Assembly: GCA_007844125.1 (NCBI GenBank)
Contig: CM017555.1
Location: forward strand, 23,983,221 to 24,047,220
Length of the DNA stretch: 64,000 nt
From: Sinonovacula constricta
Taxonomy: Eukaryota; Mollusca; Bivalvia; Cardiida; Solecurtidae
Direction: 5' to 3'
Shown: piece by piece, positions 35,825 to 48,600 of the stretch
Numbering within the stretch: position 1 is the stretch's first letter
How the letters are laid out: each line of letters begins with the position of its first letter
Translations under genes and position numbers: made by a program
The notes under the pieces: generated by a model
The model's database searches: none
What the model was told of the DNA's origin: nothing
What the model saw: the letters and a program-made list of their open reading frames with translations, nothing else

Positions 35825-36302
35825 CCTCATTCTGGACCATCTGCATTCCGGACCATCATTTCGGACCATCATTCCGGACCATGCTATAATCATCCCAGAC
35901 CACTTTGGTCGTCATTCCGGACAATATAATAATACTTGTATAATCATTCCGGACCATATTTATTTTATAAATGAAATATGTATCATGAACTTAGGAAAGA
36001 AGTATAGATAGATCTAAGATTTATCATGAATATTTGCTTTGTCGCTGCAAAACCCTCGTGGAAATGGCATCCAAAAATTGTGTCCATAAATCAAATAACA
36101 CATCAGTATGCAAAATAATCACAGGCGTATTGGCGGCACACTTCTCATCTAGACTTAAGTCCTAAGTTCTGATTATTATTTCATAAATCAAATAAATATG
36201 GTCCGGAATGATTATTATATGGTCCGGTAAGACGATCAAAGTGGTCCGGAATGATTATATCATGTCCAGAATGATGGTCCGAAATGATGGTCCTGAATGA
36301 GG
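35825..36302. mobile_element. fold-back element with about 130-160-bp inverted arms
   Basis: The left arm (about 35825-35985) and right arm (about 36172-36302) are imperfect reverse complements. Each is itself built of repeats of attccggaccat: eight or so hits on the left, and the complement atggtccggaat on the right. Outer ends are cctcattctggaccatc and ggtcctgaatgagg. The loop of about 190 bp has no coding frame. It resembles fold-back (Foldback/Galluhop-like) DNA elements in structure only. Confidence 0.8.
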
Positions 36303-36686
36303 ATACACCGAAATATTACAGTAGTTGGATGAAAAAATGTGAAATGAGGCTTTGCCACTTAAAATTATATTCAATGTATTTATGTCAGTTCTTTTTTGTA
36401 CATTATACTACATGTTCTGCTATAAATGCTATATATTATAATATCAACAATCATCCAAAATGACAAGGTGATTAAGAATATAAAACTTTACCTGTCACCT
36501 TAAAAAAGAAACATAGACATAAAATACTCATTTTAATCTTATATTGAAGCATATGATATGTTTCTTCTGCAGAAAATGGGTCCAAGTGAATGCAAGTCCT
36601 AAAGAAAATATATTGTGATATTACGTGTACATTGTTCAATCAACACTGGTCTCTTCACCCTTGACAACACTTCATTTATTGTTGAG

Positions 36687-39600
36687 ATGGAGTTTGCTGA
36701 GTTTATCAAAACACCTATGGTGGACAATGTGGTTCTACATAGACCCTTTACTCAGCCCGTCGAGGGGACACTATGTATAACAGGCCATCACTTGATCCTG
36801 TCATCACGGAAATCCAACAAGGAGGAATTATGGGTAAATCTTTATTAATTGTTTATGTTGCATCTAAAACTGAATACAGAATCTAGGAAATTTTGAAGAA
36901 AAATAAAACTAATTTAGATCAAACACTTGAATATTGTTTTCTTTGTTGGACTGTATCAATTTTAATCTTCTGATTCTAAAAGAGTTTATTATCCACTGGG
37001 ATAAAACAAGGTAACCCGCTACCCCGGCAATCCCTATAACACTTTCAATGAAAATGCAGGGTTGTCAATAGGAGGCGGCTGGCGGCCGATTTGACCGCCT
37101 CAAATGAAAATCGGGCCGCCTCAAATTTGAAAAAAAAGAAGAAAATCGGTCAAGAGCATGCCCCCGGACCCCGCCTAGCAGCGCTCCTCGCCTTCGGCCC
37201 TCGCATAGCCTAGCCTCCTCAAAAGTTAATTGAGCCTGCTCAAAATATTTCTAGTGACAACCCTGAAAATGCTTGTCCTGATTTTGGCTTTGACATTTAT
37301 TATGTCCAGATATGTGATCTCTCCCGATATACCTGGGAGATTACCGCTTTGAAGGGCCCATCTCATGCCTCACGCTGAGCCCATTTGATCTACCACTTTG
37401 TTCTTCTCAACACAGTCTCTGTCTAATCCCTTAAAACACTTAAAATTGGCCAATGAAATCTATTACAATCTACTACAAGCAACCAGCACCTGTAGGTGTG
37501 TATGTGTGCAGCTAATCAGAACTGATCACTGTCCATAATTAAGCATACCGAGTGAAACCTAAGGGAGTGAGCGAAATTGGTTTCTATACCTAGAAGAATC
37601 ACTAATTTAGACTCAAAACCTATAAATATGTTGCAAGAAATTGATATAGTTGGAAATAAACAATTATGTACAAGTAATGATGTAGACTCTATGCATGAAA
37701 TTAGCACAAAAACAAACTTGCATTAAAGAGATAAATGTATGAAACAAATTCACAGAGCTTGCAACAATGAACATGTATAATTGTGCATTTTGCTACTACA
37801 AAAATCTTTGATTTTGATATTGAGTAAGACCTTTTTGCTAATTGCATATCATTTAGGACATTATCTGCTCTCCTGCTAAAACACATGATGTAAGTCATGT
37901 AGGCAAGCTTCTAACCCAGGAATATCTACACAGTGGGGGGAAATAGGAGACAAATCAGCAAGGGGCACAAGTGTCGACTGGAACCTTTGAGCAGATCAAT
38001 GGTCAAAAAAGTTAAACGTGGCAGAGTTTTCCAACATTATGTTAAGCGTACTTTGGCTTCAACTAGTTTATGAGGACTAAACACTTTTTTATATATTTTT
38101 GTTTTAATGTGCAAGAGTTCATTCAAGTCTTCGTTCTGCAAGTACAAATTATCCGTAAAGTAAATGGTTTTCGTGACATTTGATATGATCTCATTTTGTG
38201 CATGAATTGTAAATATCATGTCAACCATACACACTTTTAAAACATATCTTTCATTTTCAACCAGTTAAACATATTTACATCATTTATTTTGGAAGATTTT
38301 ATATCTATTAATGGTAAGAAACTTTTCTTATCACTGCTGATTTAATCATGGCTAACAGATTATTCTTAATGCTAATAATTACATAACAAAATACAAGAAT
38401 TATCTCTGAAATTATTTAAATATCCTTGTGTTTAACGAAAGGATATTTTGACCATGAACTGTTGCAAACTTTTTAATATGATAAAAAATCTTCTTTTGTG
38501 TTGACTCACTTTTGGAGCCTTTCATTGCTGTAAACACCATCTCACTAACATATCTAACTCTAATGATACTTTAAACAAGTAAAGGTTTAGACATAAAACT
38601 TATGATTTGTTCAACTTTTGATTTCAGTTGCTCCATTCAGGCGTGGACAGTGTAGAGAAGAGACTCCAGGGTCCTGGGGGCACCATCTCCATCTGGTGTA
38701 AAGACTTTACATTACTAGCCTTGGATATACCCACAGCTGAGGACTGTATCAATGTGGCATACTCGATAGAACAGCTGTCTAATATAGGTAAACACAAAGT
38801 GTCCCTTCTCCTCAACTTGTGAAATTGAAAAGAAACAACATCAACAACAAAAAACAACACCAAAATAATCAGCACATTTAACATTGCTTTTGACTACAGT
38901 CATGATAAAATCAGGCCAAATACTTTTGCTTTGGTCAGAGATTATTGGTCATAATCATTGTCACCAGCAGCAGTAACATCATCACCATCTTTAAAAAAAT
39001 TATCACCAACATAGTCAACCATCATCATCAGTAAGCAACATCATTATTATCTTTAGCAGCAGCAACATCATTATCATTATCTTTACTATCAGCTTTCTCA
39101 TCATCATTGATGCCATAGTCCTGGTTCTTTTGGTTATCTCATGGCTGCAATCTTAAACAGACAAAGATAGGGCAATGCAGGAAATAGTGTCCTACTAAAG
39201 TATAGGGTCAAACCAGGACCCATTGATCCGGGATTTAAGTTCTTTTATACTTGCTGAAAGATGCCACAATTGACCGCATTAAAATAAAAAGGAAACAGTT
39301 AACAATTGACATTATATTATTTTCACAGAGGCTACAGAGCATAAGTATGCATTTTGCTATCGACCAACATTTGACATTCTGGAGAACGGCTGGCAGGCAT
39401 TCAAGATGGCAGCCGACTGGAACAGGTACAAGGATTTCACTGACGAGTGGAGGATATCCAATGTTAATAAGGATTACAAGGTAAGGCTGTGTGAATGAAT
39501 GAATATTAATTATATATTATAATAGAATTGTTTAATAGATTTATATTTTTAAGGCTTTATGTGGCTGTGTATTTTAAGATAGATGTGGTCTGGAATACTT

Positions 39601-42600
39601 TTTTTCGACAGAGATTGCACAGAGAGAGGATGTCAGATGTTGAGTTAAGGTTAAAGGGGAGTTTTATGAAAAACAATGTGATTATTTAGATATGTAAAAA
39701 TTTAAACTTTGGCAATCATCTAAAGCATAGCTATATATTTTGAATCATTAATCTTACTAATGTTGGCACAAAACATTGATTGGCAAAGGTCATTATTTAA
39801 AGTAACTTGATCACAGTTGGTCATTTCGGCAATTTTTACATTTTTCTCAAAATACAACAACTTTGTTACTCTAGAGAAAGTAATGGAGTAAAACCTCAGA
39901 ACACTAGATAACGTGAACATGCTATCCTTCAGGAGTCATTGTTGTATTATAGTTGGGAGAATCAAAATCTTCACATGGAGTTCTAACCATCTCTACATTT
40001 ATTAACTACACAAAATTATTCTTAGTCATATTCTAACATTTATATGCCATTTTGAAGCATAATCAGTTGATCTTCAAACTGTGTATGCAGAGATATACCT
40101 CACATAGTTACGTCAGTCATTACAATATTCTAATTGGTTCCGTAGAGACGCAATAATTTAAATACATGATGGTAAGTAGTATGCTTTATTTGTCTTTCCT
40201 CCCTTTCAAAACTGTGACCATTTAGCTTTAAGAGACAAAAACAGCTGTGGCCTAATCAGGTTATTCCATGAAGGAGTCATTCACCCTTGTTTACCAGAGT
40301 CTTCCAACAACCTCTGACATTGTTAAGAGATCCTTTATCGTTTTTCAGCAACTCCCTAAGGAAATGATAAATGAACTGTTCTTTGTACTCTTTTTTGAAG
40401 CCTGTTCAAATATTCTGTCAGAATGCTATTGATAAAAATTTAAACTGGAAATTATTCTCTGTGATATTCAGACGGAACAGCTTGAAAGCCTATGGCAATT
40501 TTATATAGAAATATATGCTAAGGTATAAAAATATATAAATAACACATGGTTGTTTGACTTTAACTCAGGTAATGTTTAAGTAATCTAGGTTGAAAATATC
40601 CAATATCACCCTGCGCCATGTGTAAGTTAAGTTATTTTATTATAGCCCAAAAAACTTAGCTTGTCACTTAACTAGAAGTGTCAGTTTTACTAATTGGTAC
40701 CAGTTTAGGCTTTTTTACCAGTAAATTAGTAATGAAAGCTTAATGAAGCTTAAGGCAATAAACTTTAATCTGCTATATTTTCAGTCATGGTGAAATTAAA
40801 AAATATATCAACCAGGAAATATTTTGTCATTGTGATATTAAAAAAATATTAACCTGGAAATATTCTTCAAGGTGTCAAGGTGATGTTCATTCATAATAAC
40901 TTTGAGGCCTATGGTAATTCTTTTCAGTAGAAAAATATTTTTTGATATAAAAACTTGATATATTCAAGCTTTAAAACACAATTCACTGTTAACAGGTGTG
41001 TCCAAGCTACCCCCAGGCTGTATTTGTGCCCAAGGCCGTGTCAGATGAGATGTTAGTCAAGGTGGCCCATTTCAGATACGGTGGCAGATTTCCAATCCTG
41101 AGTTACTATCACAAGGATAGCAAGGTACCAACAATGTAATTACTTCATGTTGGATTTGCCGTTTGTGTTGGAATGTTTTTTCTTTAAATTTCTTTTGGCA
41201 GGCTCATGGTGTGAATCATTTACATTAAAGTTTATAATTCACAACAATGTGGCACAACTTTACACTTAAAATATTTATAGCTTGTGATGAGATAAAGTGA
41301 GGACAAAACTTCTAACTATGTCCATTCAGTTTTTGAAGGACCAACTTTGGTTAACTTTGCTTGTCTGGAGCATTAACTTGGTTACTATTGCAGATTTGCT
41401 GCAAATTTGAAATAAAACTACCAGTAAATTATGATGAGATGAAATACAGGAAGTAACTTTAGCTCTTTCCATGTTTAGAATTAGCTCTTCATCGTTGCCT
41501 TTGTTAGTCTGGTGTATTTCTTGGTTACTTTGTAGCTGATTTGATTTAAATTTGGAAAATTTCGAGATTATGTACAGATGAAGCAATCATAACTTAGTTA
41601 GCTCCCTTCGTTGACTTTGCTAGTCAGATGCATAACTTGGCTACTTCCATCTTCATAAAAGAAATTTACAAACACTAGACCGTCAGTCAACCAAGCTACC
41701 GGTGTCTTCTGGTAAGGACCAAATTTTACTCGGCCGGTATCATTTTGGCATTTTGACACAATAAAGAACTAGTTTTGCCACTCATGCTTTTATTCTGTTA
41801 TTTATAAAGTGACACCAGCTTAGACATCTGAACTTGGCAATCCCTGTAAAAGTTTCGTAAGTGAACTGAGGTGTTACAAGTGGTTGGGTTCAGTAAAAGG
41901 CTGTAAAGCCTGGTTTCCTTTAGTTTATTACAATTACCGTACTTACTCACTTATAAGACGGGGATTTTTCCTTTAAATTTCATGTTCAAAGTGTGGGGCT
42001 CGTCTTATAGGCGGGGTCTAGCGACCAGGCAAAAAAATTTCACGTTTTTTTAGGGCGAAAACATACCACATAAACTTGTTAGCAGTTATGCAATGACCCG
42101 ACGTGCCGTCATTATCGACCGCCGATAACTTACCTTTATTGAACTTTGAATTCTGTCGGTCAACGATTAACTGTCTCACATACATTTGTTCTGCATGAAA
42201 CAGTTTATTATCCATCAGTAAACACTGAGACAAACTTTCAACTTCAGTCTGCTAAATACACCAAGGTGTAATTTACTTGGCGTTTCTGTGTAGACTTTCC
42301 TCATTACACAGGTCAAGTGACTGACTCTGAGATAAGCTGTTGTCAAGGTGATATCGATCGGAGCAGTTTGACAGTGAGGGTGTGAACGATGTGTTTTTAT
42401 AAGCAGCTGCCGATTACATTTCTCCATGAAATTATTGATTGGTGGCATGTACACGAGGAGAGTGCACTGTTCCCCGATATATCGTGTACTGTCATACCAG
42501 ACTTGGTGACGTAGATCAAAGAAATTAATGTCATGCCGCCACGAGCTACAGGATAGCAGAGCAAATGACACTCGATACATCCCGCGACGTGTGAAAATTA

Positions 42601-45600
42601 CAGTCATTGTTTACCAATTAACCCTTTTGTTGAGACAGCATGACTGGTCGACGCTCCTCTTCATTTTTACGCCTCGTCTTATAAGCGGGTCGAAGCAGAA
42701 ACCGGCAATTTCACAGGTGAAGTAGGGGGGTCGTCTTATAAGCGAATAGTCTTATAAGCGAGTAAGTACGGTATATATGTTTTTATAATAACTCAGAATT
42801 TTAAAAAAAATGTGTTTAAAAATTCTGTTGAACCATTGGTCCATTTAACTTGTAAAATTTACTTGATCAACAGATTTTGGTCAACCCAGGCCACAGTCCA
42901 CCAGGTTTTGTCAAAGACTGCCACTATGTGGCAAATCTCCTTAAAATCTGAAAAATAGTTAGATCATTATGATTATATACTGGTATGTTTATATGTTGCA
43001 AGGCAAACTTGATTTCCAGATTTTTTTTAAATGGAGCAAATGTCTCAGCATCACATAAATCTTCTGGAAAAAAAGATGGTTAACTGTCATGAGGCTTCAT
43101 TTTGTTAGAATATATAACTACTCTGACACCTCAGGGTCTTAGTGCCAGGGTTCTTAGTCCAGATGAAGGACTAATTGAGAGGAGGTCTATCAGCTAATCT
43201 TTTGTGAGCCTGTGGTTCTACCTAGACATTTGTCTTGGTTCTTGATAATTTTGATTACATAATTGGCTTAGGTTGTGTTAAAAGGCATTTAGCATCCTTT
43301 TACCAGACTTCTATTAGGGATGCTGTTTAAAACACTGAAAGTACAAAACATTCTGCTCCCATCAGGCTGTGTTGATGCGGTGCAGCCAGCCCCTAACAGG
43401 GACAAGTGGGCGGAGATGTAAGGAAGATGAGCGACTGGTGAATGCTGTGCTAAACATTGGTCGCCGTGGTTACATTGTTGATACACGCTCCCAGAGCTAC
43501 GCAAAGGCGGAACTGAAAGCAGGTGAGTTTATGATATGTTTATGCTGTAAAAACTTAATTCAGTAGGATGTTATAGTAACACTGTCTTCCAGCTGACCAC
43601 CTGTGTACCTGTAGTTCTATTATAGTTTGGATGTCTTTCTGCACTAAGAAAAGCTGGCAGTTACCATTGTGATGTTCATTAGTATTTGTCAAGGCGAAAA
43701 GCAACAACAATCTTCTGCCAAGTTAAATAATATGTCCATTGTCTTTTCCCTGAAGGCAATTTCAGTGGAATTCTATGTCTCAGCAAATATAGACAAGTTT
43801 ATTTGCTGCGTTCTTAAGTGTGTCTGCTTTTTCCTGATTGAGCCCAAGAAATATTATGTAACCCATTTTTAAAGGGTACAGTCAGACATCAGTCGCTCGA
43901 ACACCCATGAGTTTGACATTCCAGTTGGAGTTTGAGGGAAACAGAAATTCAATTACGAGCCAGTTCTTCAAAAGTTTTTATGAAGAAATTTCAAAATATG
44001 TATAAGTGTGTTATCTGCCAGTTTTCTGTACCTCTTTATATTAATCCTGATGTTTATTAATACTTCATTTAGACAGGTTTTGTTTTTGTGATGACAGTTT
44101 AAATATATATAAAATCAGAAATTTGTATCTATACATTTTATTTTGTGTCTACACATGCCACTAATTGGTTGTTGTAATAATGGAAGAAGAAATAACAGAG
44201 CATGTGTACATGTTTTTTTAACCATATCAATCAAGTTGAAAACATTACAAAATGTTTGGTATTTCAAATTAACAGAAGTTAAAAATAACAAAAGAAATTA
44301 ACAATCAGACTCTATATAAATCCATCCCATTTTTCAAAATCTCCAAGGTTGGAGAAAATTTCCCCACCAAATTGACAATCATATGACAAAAAGCAATACT
44401 AATACGTAACTGTGACACGTAATGTTAAATTCACTGAATATTTTGAGATGATTAAATACTGAGATTGATTTATGAGAGCTGTTAGATTCGGTTTGATCTT
44501 GAATTAGAAAAATGGATAGACATTTAAAACTACAACGATTTCATTTGCATCCATATTGTGCCCAATTATATTATGAGGGGTTGGTGGTTAAAAAGTACAT
44601 GTTGACATTGTTATGCCTAATTGTTGTACTTTGCTGATGTTTGAAAAACATGATCACTGGTAGTTTGCCAGAATCAACTATCGGTCTGGGGTGAGGAGAG
44701 ATTGCTATTCGGCATATACTGTAATTAGGCCGTAGGGACCAGCAACCTGTTCATTTGTGTAAGTGACCTCGTGGTAATTTATACAGAACAAAGAAGGCAA
44801 AATTCAGGGACTGGCAGTTCTATTTGACCAATGTATACTGATCGAGTGTTCAAGTGACTGGGGTTTGACTGTATTTAAAATATTTCTGTGTAAATATTTA
44901 ATTTTGTTCAGTTTTTAGGGCTTTTGGTTTATATATTAAACATTTTTCATATTTACAATTTTCAATTTCAACAGAGGCTGTTTTGAGCACTAAAATCCTA
45001 AATTGTTCTGAAATTTGTTTTCTAAATTAGGTGGTGGATTTGAACCTGAAGCCCATTATTCTCAATGGAAGAGAATCCATCAACCTATCGAGCGGAGACA
45101 CGTGTTACATGAGTCACTCATTAAATTTGTTGAAGGTAATTTTGTTACCTGCTATAAAACATTTTACTTACATTTGCCGTTTACCATTTTGCACCTTATC
45201 TACTTTAAAATAAACTTGTTGTAAAAAGAGTTATAAAACTGATGAAGATTCTATAGATGGTAAGGAACAGTATAACTATACTTGTATTTTCTTCCGCATT
45301 GTTTTGTCTGTATATTTTGTCAACAAATTAGTATCCTTTCAAACTTGCTGCACATTATGTTGTCTTCACAATCAAAAATACAGCAAGAACCAAAAAGCCC
45401 AACCCAAAACAAAAATAGAACAAACCAATTCCTGCTTTTCTTATGCAAAGGGACTTTACTCTATTTAAAATTTTCATTCTTACCTCCCTTGTGGTTGGTA
45501 GCTATTTGGTATATAGTTACTGCAGAAAACTTAAAAGATTTTTCCACCTTTTTAACATTTGAAAAACATTTAAGACTTAAGCATGTGCATTAAAAGGAAT

Positions 45601-48600
45601 TTTATTTATTGAAATCCAGATTAATAGAAAAGATTGAGCACTTTTTTTAAAAAAAAAAAGCAAGATAAAAATAAATTTATTACATTTCTTATATAAAGTA
45701 AATAAAAATACCTTCCCACAGGGGAGATAAAACCCCTCATTTCATTTCGAAAATGGAGAATACTAAATCAAAGGTGCCAACTAAGAATAAAAAGGTTTTA
45801 TCATTATTTAGCATGCTTGTGTATTAATATCACATGCCATTTAACTGTCCATCCTCAGCCTGTATGGACACAGAGTGCCAATCAGACAAGTGGCTGTCAA
45901 AACTGGAATCAAGCGGATGGCTGTCTCACGTCAAAGACATTATGACCAGTGCTTGTCTGGTCGCACAGTGTATAGACAAAGATTGTAAGTCTATTTAAAT
46001 TATTTGTTTATACTTGTCAGTTTTAATGAAAAACTGCTTTAGGCCACATAAATATGATAGTTTTAAATGATAACCATAAGAATGGTAATATGAATTTTTA
46101 AGTGTGTGTTTAGTATTTTAGTAAATCACAGAGACACAATGTCATTTTAGCGACTCACAGCTATAATTAAACATATGTCTGGGTAGAATCACTGGCTCAG
46201 CTCCTTCCAACTTAAAGACCGCCTCACATTTATTTGGGTTTTATGGCACACCGACACTTAATAGGTCATACGGCGCCGAAACTGCCTCACATGAAAGCTT
46301 TTGCCTGGACCTGACTTGAGCCCACGCAGTTTAGAAGTCATAGGCCTTCAAGTCAGCGACACAAACTCTTGGTCATATGCAACCCACCTTTAAAGTGTAC
46401 AAATGACAGTTACTATTTATTTATTAAAATATTATTGAAGCTTTTACCTATACTTATAGTGAATATTCAGTGTTGTATAAGTAGAAATTGAACTACCGGT
46501 AAACACATTGTATACATCAAATTTACATTCCCTTTATCCTTATACCTTTTAATATGTGCCAGATAAAAGTGAAAATTCAATAAGAATTCAAAACCAGTGA
46601 ACCTATTTTCTAATTATCTATAAAGGAGTGTTTTTCATTTAAATAGTGAAAGCAATTGTAAAGATTTCTCATGTTGATTCTTTTTGAAGGCATTTAACAA
46701 GAATGATCTGAGTTTGATATTTATCTTGTACCTCCATAGTTCCTTGGTTTGAGTTCTGATTGGTAAAAAAATTAATGTGGGAAGATCTTCCAGCAAACAT
46801 GTGGTGCGGCGGTGGATCTACCCAGAAATTTGTTGACATTTTGTCCTCCTTAACCCATTTATAGGTGGAGTCCAGGCGCGTTTCTACCATTACGCACTTT
46901 ACGCACTTTAAAATGATTAAACTTATACACGTCATGTTTTGAGTCGTTTATATTTTGCGTTAAGTTCCTCGCATGTCCGCATTTTACATGTTATTCATTA
47001 GAAAAGAACCGAATATATTCAAAAGTATTATTACAAAGGTTATTTTCCTTGTAATTGTGCGTAACTTCAAAAACGGCCCAGATACGCGACTGGTGGAGTC
47101 ACTATATAGACCATTATTATGCTGCTGTGATGTTTATCTACAACAAAACAAAGCAGAATTGATTATTTGTTGCTATGTTACAGCTGCCTGTGTGTTGGTG
47201 CATGGATCAGAAGGTGTAGATACCACATTGCAGGTTACCTCCCTTGCCCAAGTAATTCTGGACCATGATTGTAGGACATTCACTGGGTAAGGGGCACAAT
47301 TTGTCAAACTAGGGATATTTCTTAGATATGATCAGGCTAAGTAAAAAAAATGGTGTATATCAAGGTCAGCCAGCTTCCGATTGAGAACTGTTTTCAGGAT
47401 CTGCACTATTGTTTGCTGAGTTGTTAACAAACCACCTAGGCAGCTGTTAAATGTTGATGTTGGAAGATGACTAAGAATTAGTAAAGGTTATTAACAATTA
47501 GTGCATATTATTACATCTCAATGTATGTTTCTATCTGAAATTAAAAGAGACCTTAAAGTGGTTCAGAAAAAATATTACCCTGACAAAAGTTTTTTTAATG
47601 CTTTTATTGTCAAAAAGTACAGACAACAATATAAAGAAAAGGAAGGAAATATGAAATACGTATGGATTAATAACAATTATTGCATCTTAATAAACACGAG
47701 GGGCATTTATAAAGTATTAATCAGTGCGATTTTTTAACGTTAATCCAAGCGTAATTGGTACATGTTATACATGTATGGAAAGATTAGACTCTCTTCTACA
47801 GTTACATGCACGAGGAAACTGGGAAAAACCTACACAGTGACCGCAATGTTCACTTGAATCGACTACTGTCAGGTACACTGCAGTTAAAAATGGCAGATAA
47901 ATAGAACAATTCTCAAGATGAGCAAAGAGCTTATTGTAAAATACGCGCATTGCTTGGCGTTGCTGCACCTGATATTAAATCAGACTTAGACAAGGTTTAT
48001 GGGGACAGTGCCCTATCGTATGCCACAGTTAGAAGATGGGTCAGTCTATTTACCTCCGATAGAGAGGCGATAAAAGATGAGGCCCGTCCTGGCCGTCCAG
48101 TTCCAACAATGACTGACGGAAATATTGCCGCTGTTAAAAAAGCTGTGGAAGATGATGCCCGCTGTACAGTGAAGGAGATAAGTAATTTATGTGGCATTAA
48201 TTCGTCATCAGTTTTTCAAATATTGACTCGCGTGTTAAAGCTACGCAAGGTTTGCGCCAGGTGGATATCTCACTGAGGACCTTAATGGGAGCGCGTGCAA
48301 ATTGCGTCACAGCTGCTCGATATATACAAGAATGATGACCAAAACCGCATGAATGAAATTGTGACTGGCGATGAAACATGGGCATTTTTTTATGAGCCTT
48401 ACAGTAAAGAAAAAAATAAGGTGTGGGTAGGTGAAAATGTCTAACGGCCCCAAGTTGCCCGTAGAGCTCGCACCTCAAAACGCATTATGTATGCATTATT
48501 TTTTGATTGCCAGGGAATGGTCGAATTCCTATACCAGAAGGCAGGAGTTTACTGGAATATTTTACCGAGATTCCGTTCTTTCTGCTGTTGTAAGCCACTA

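Noticed and set aside
39251..39484. 77-residue frame over MTMR9 exon 3
   Set aside because: It reads the exon in the wrong frame; the MTMR9 frame is the one that joins the neighbouring exons in phase.
42215..42607. 130-residue minus-strand frame as a transposase inside the TA-flanked element
   Set aside because: No DDE/D motif, helix-turn-helix or zinc finger is visible; most likely chance.
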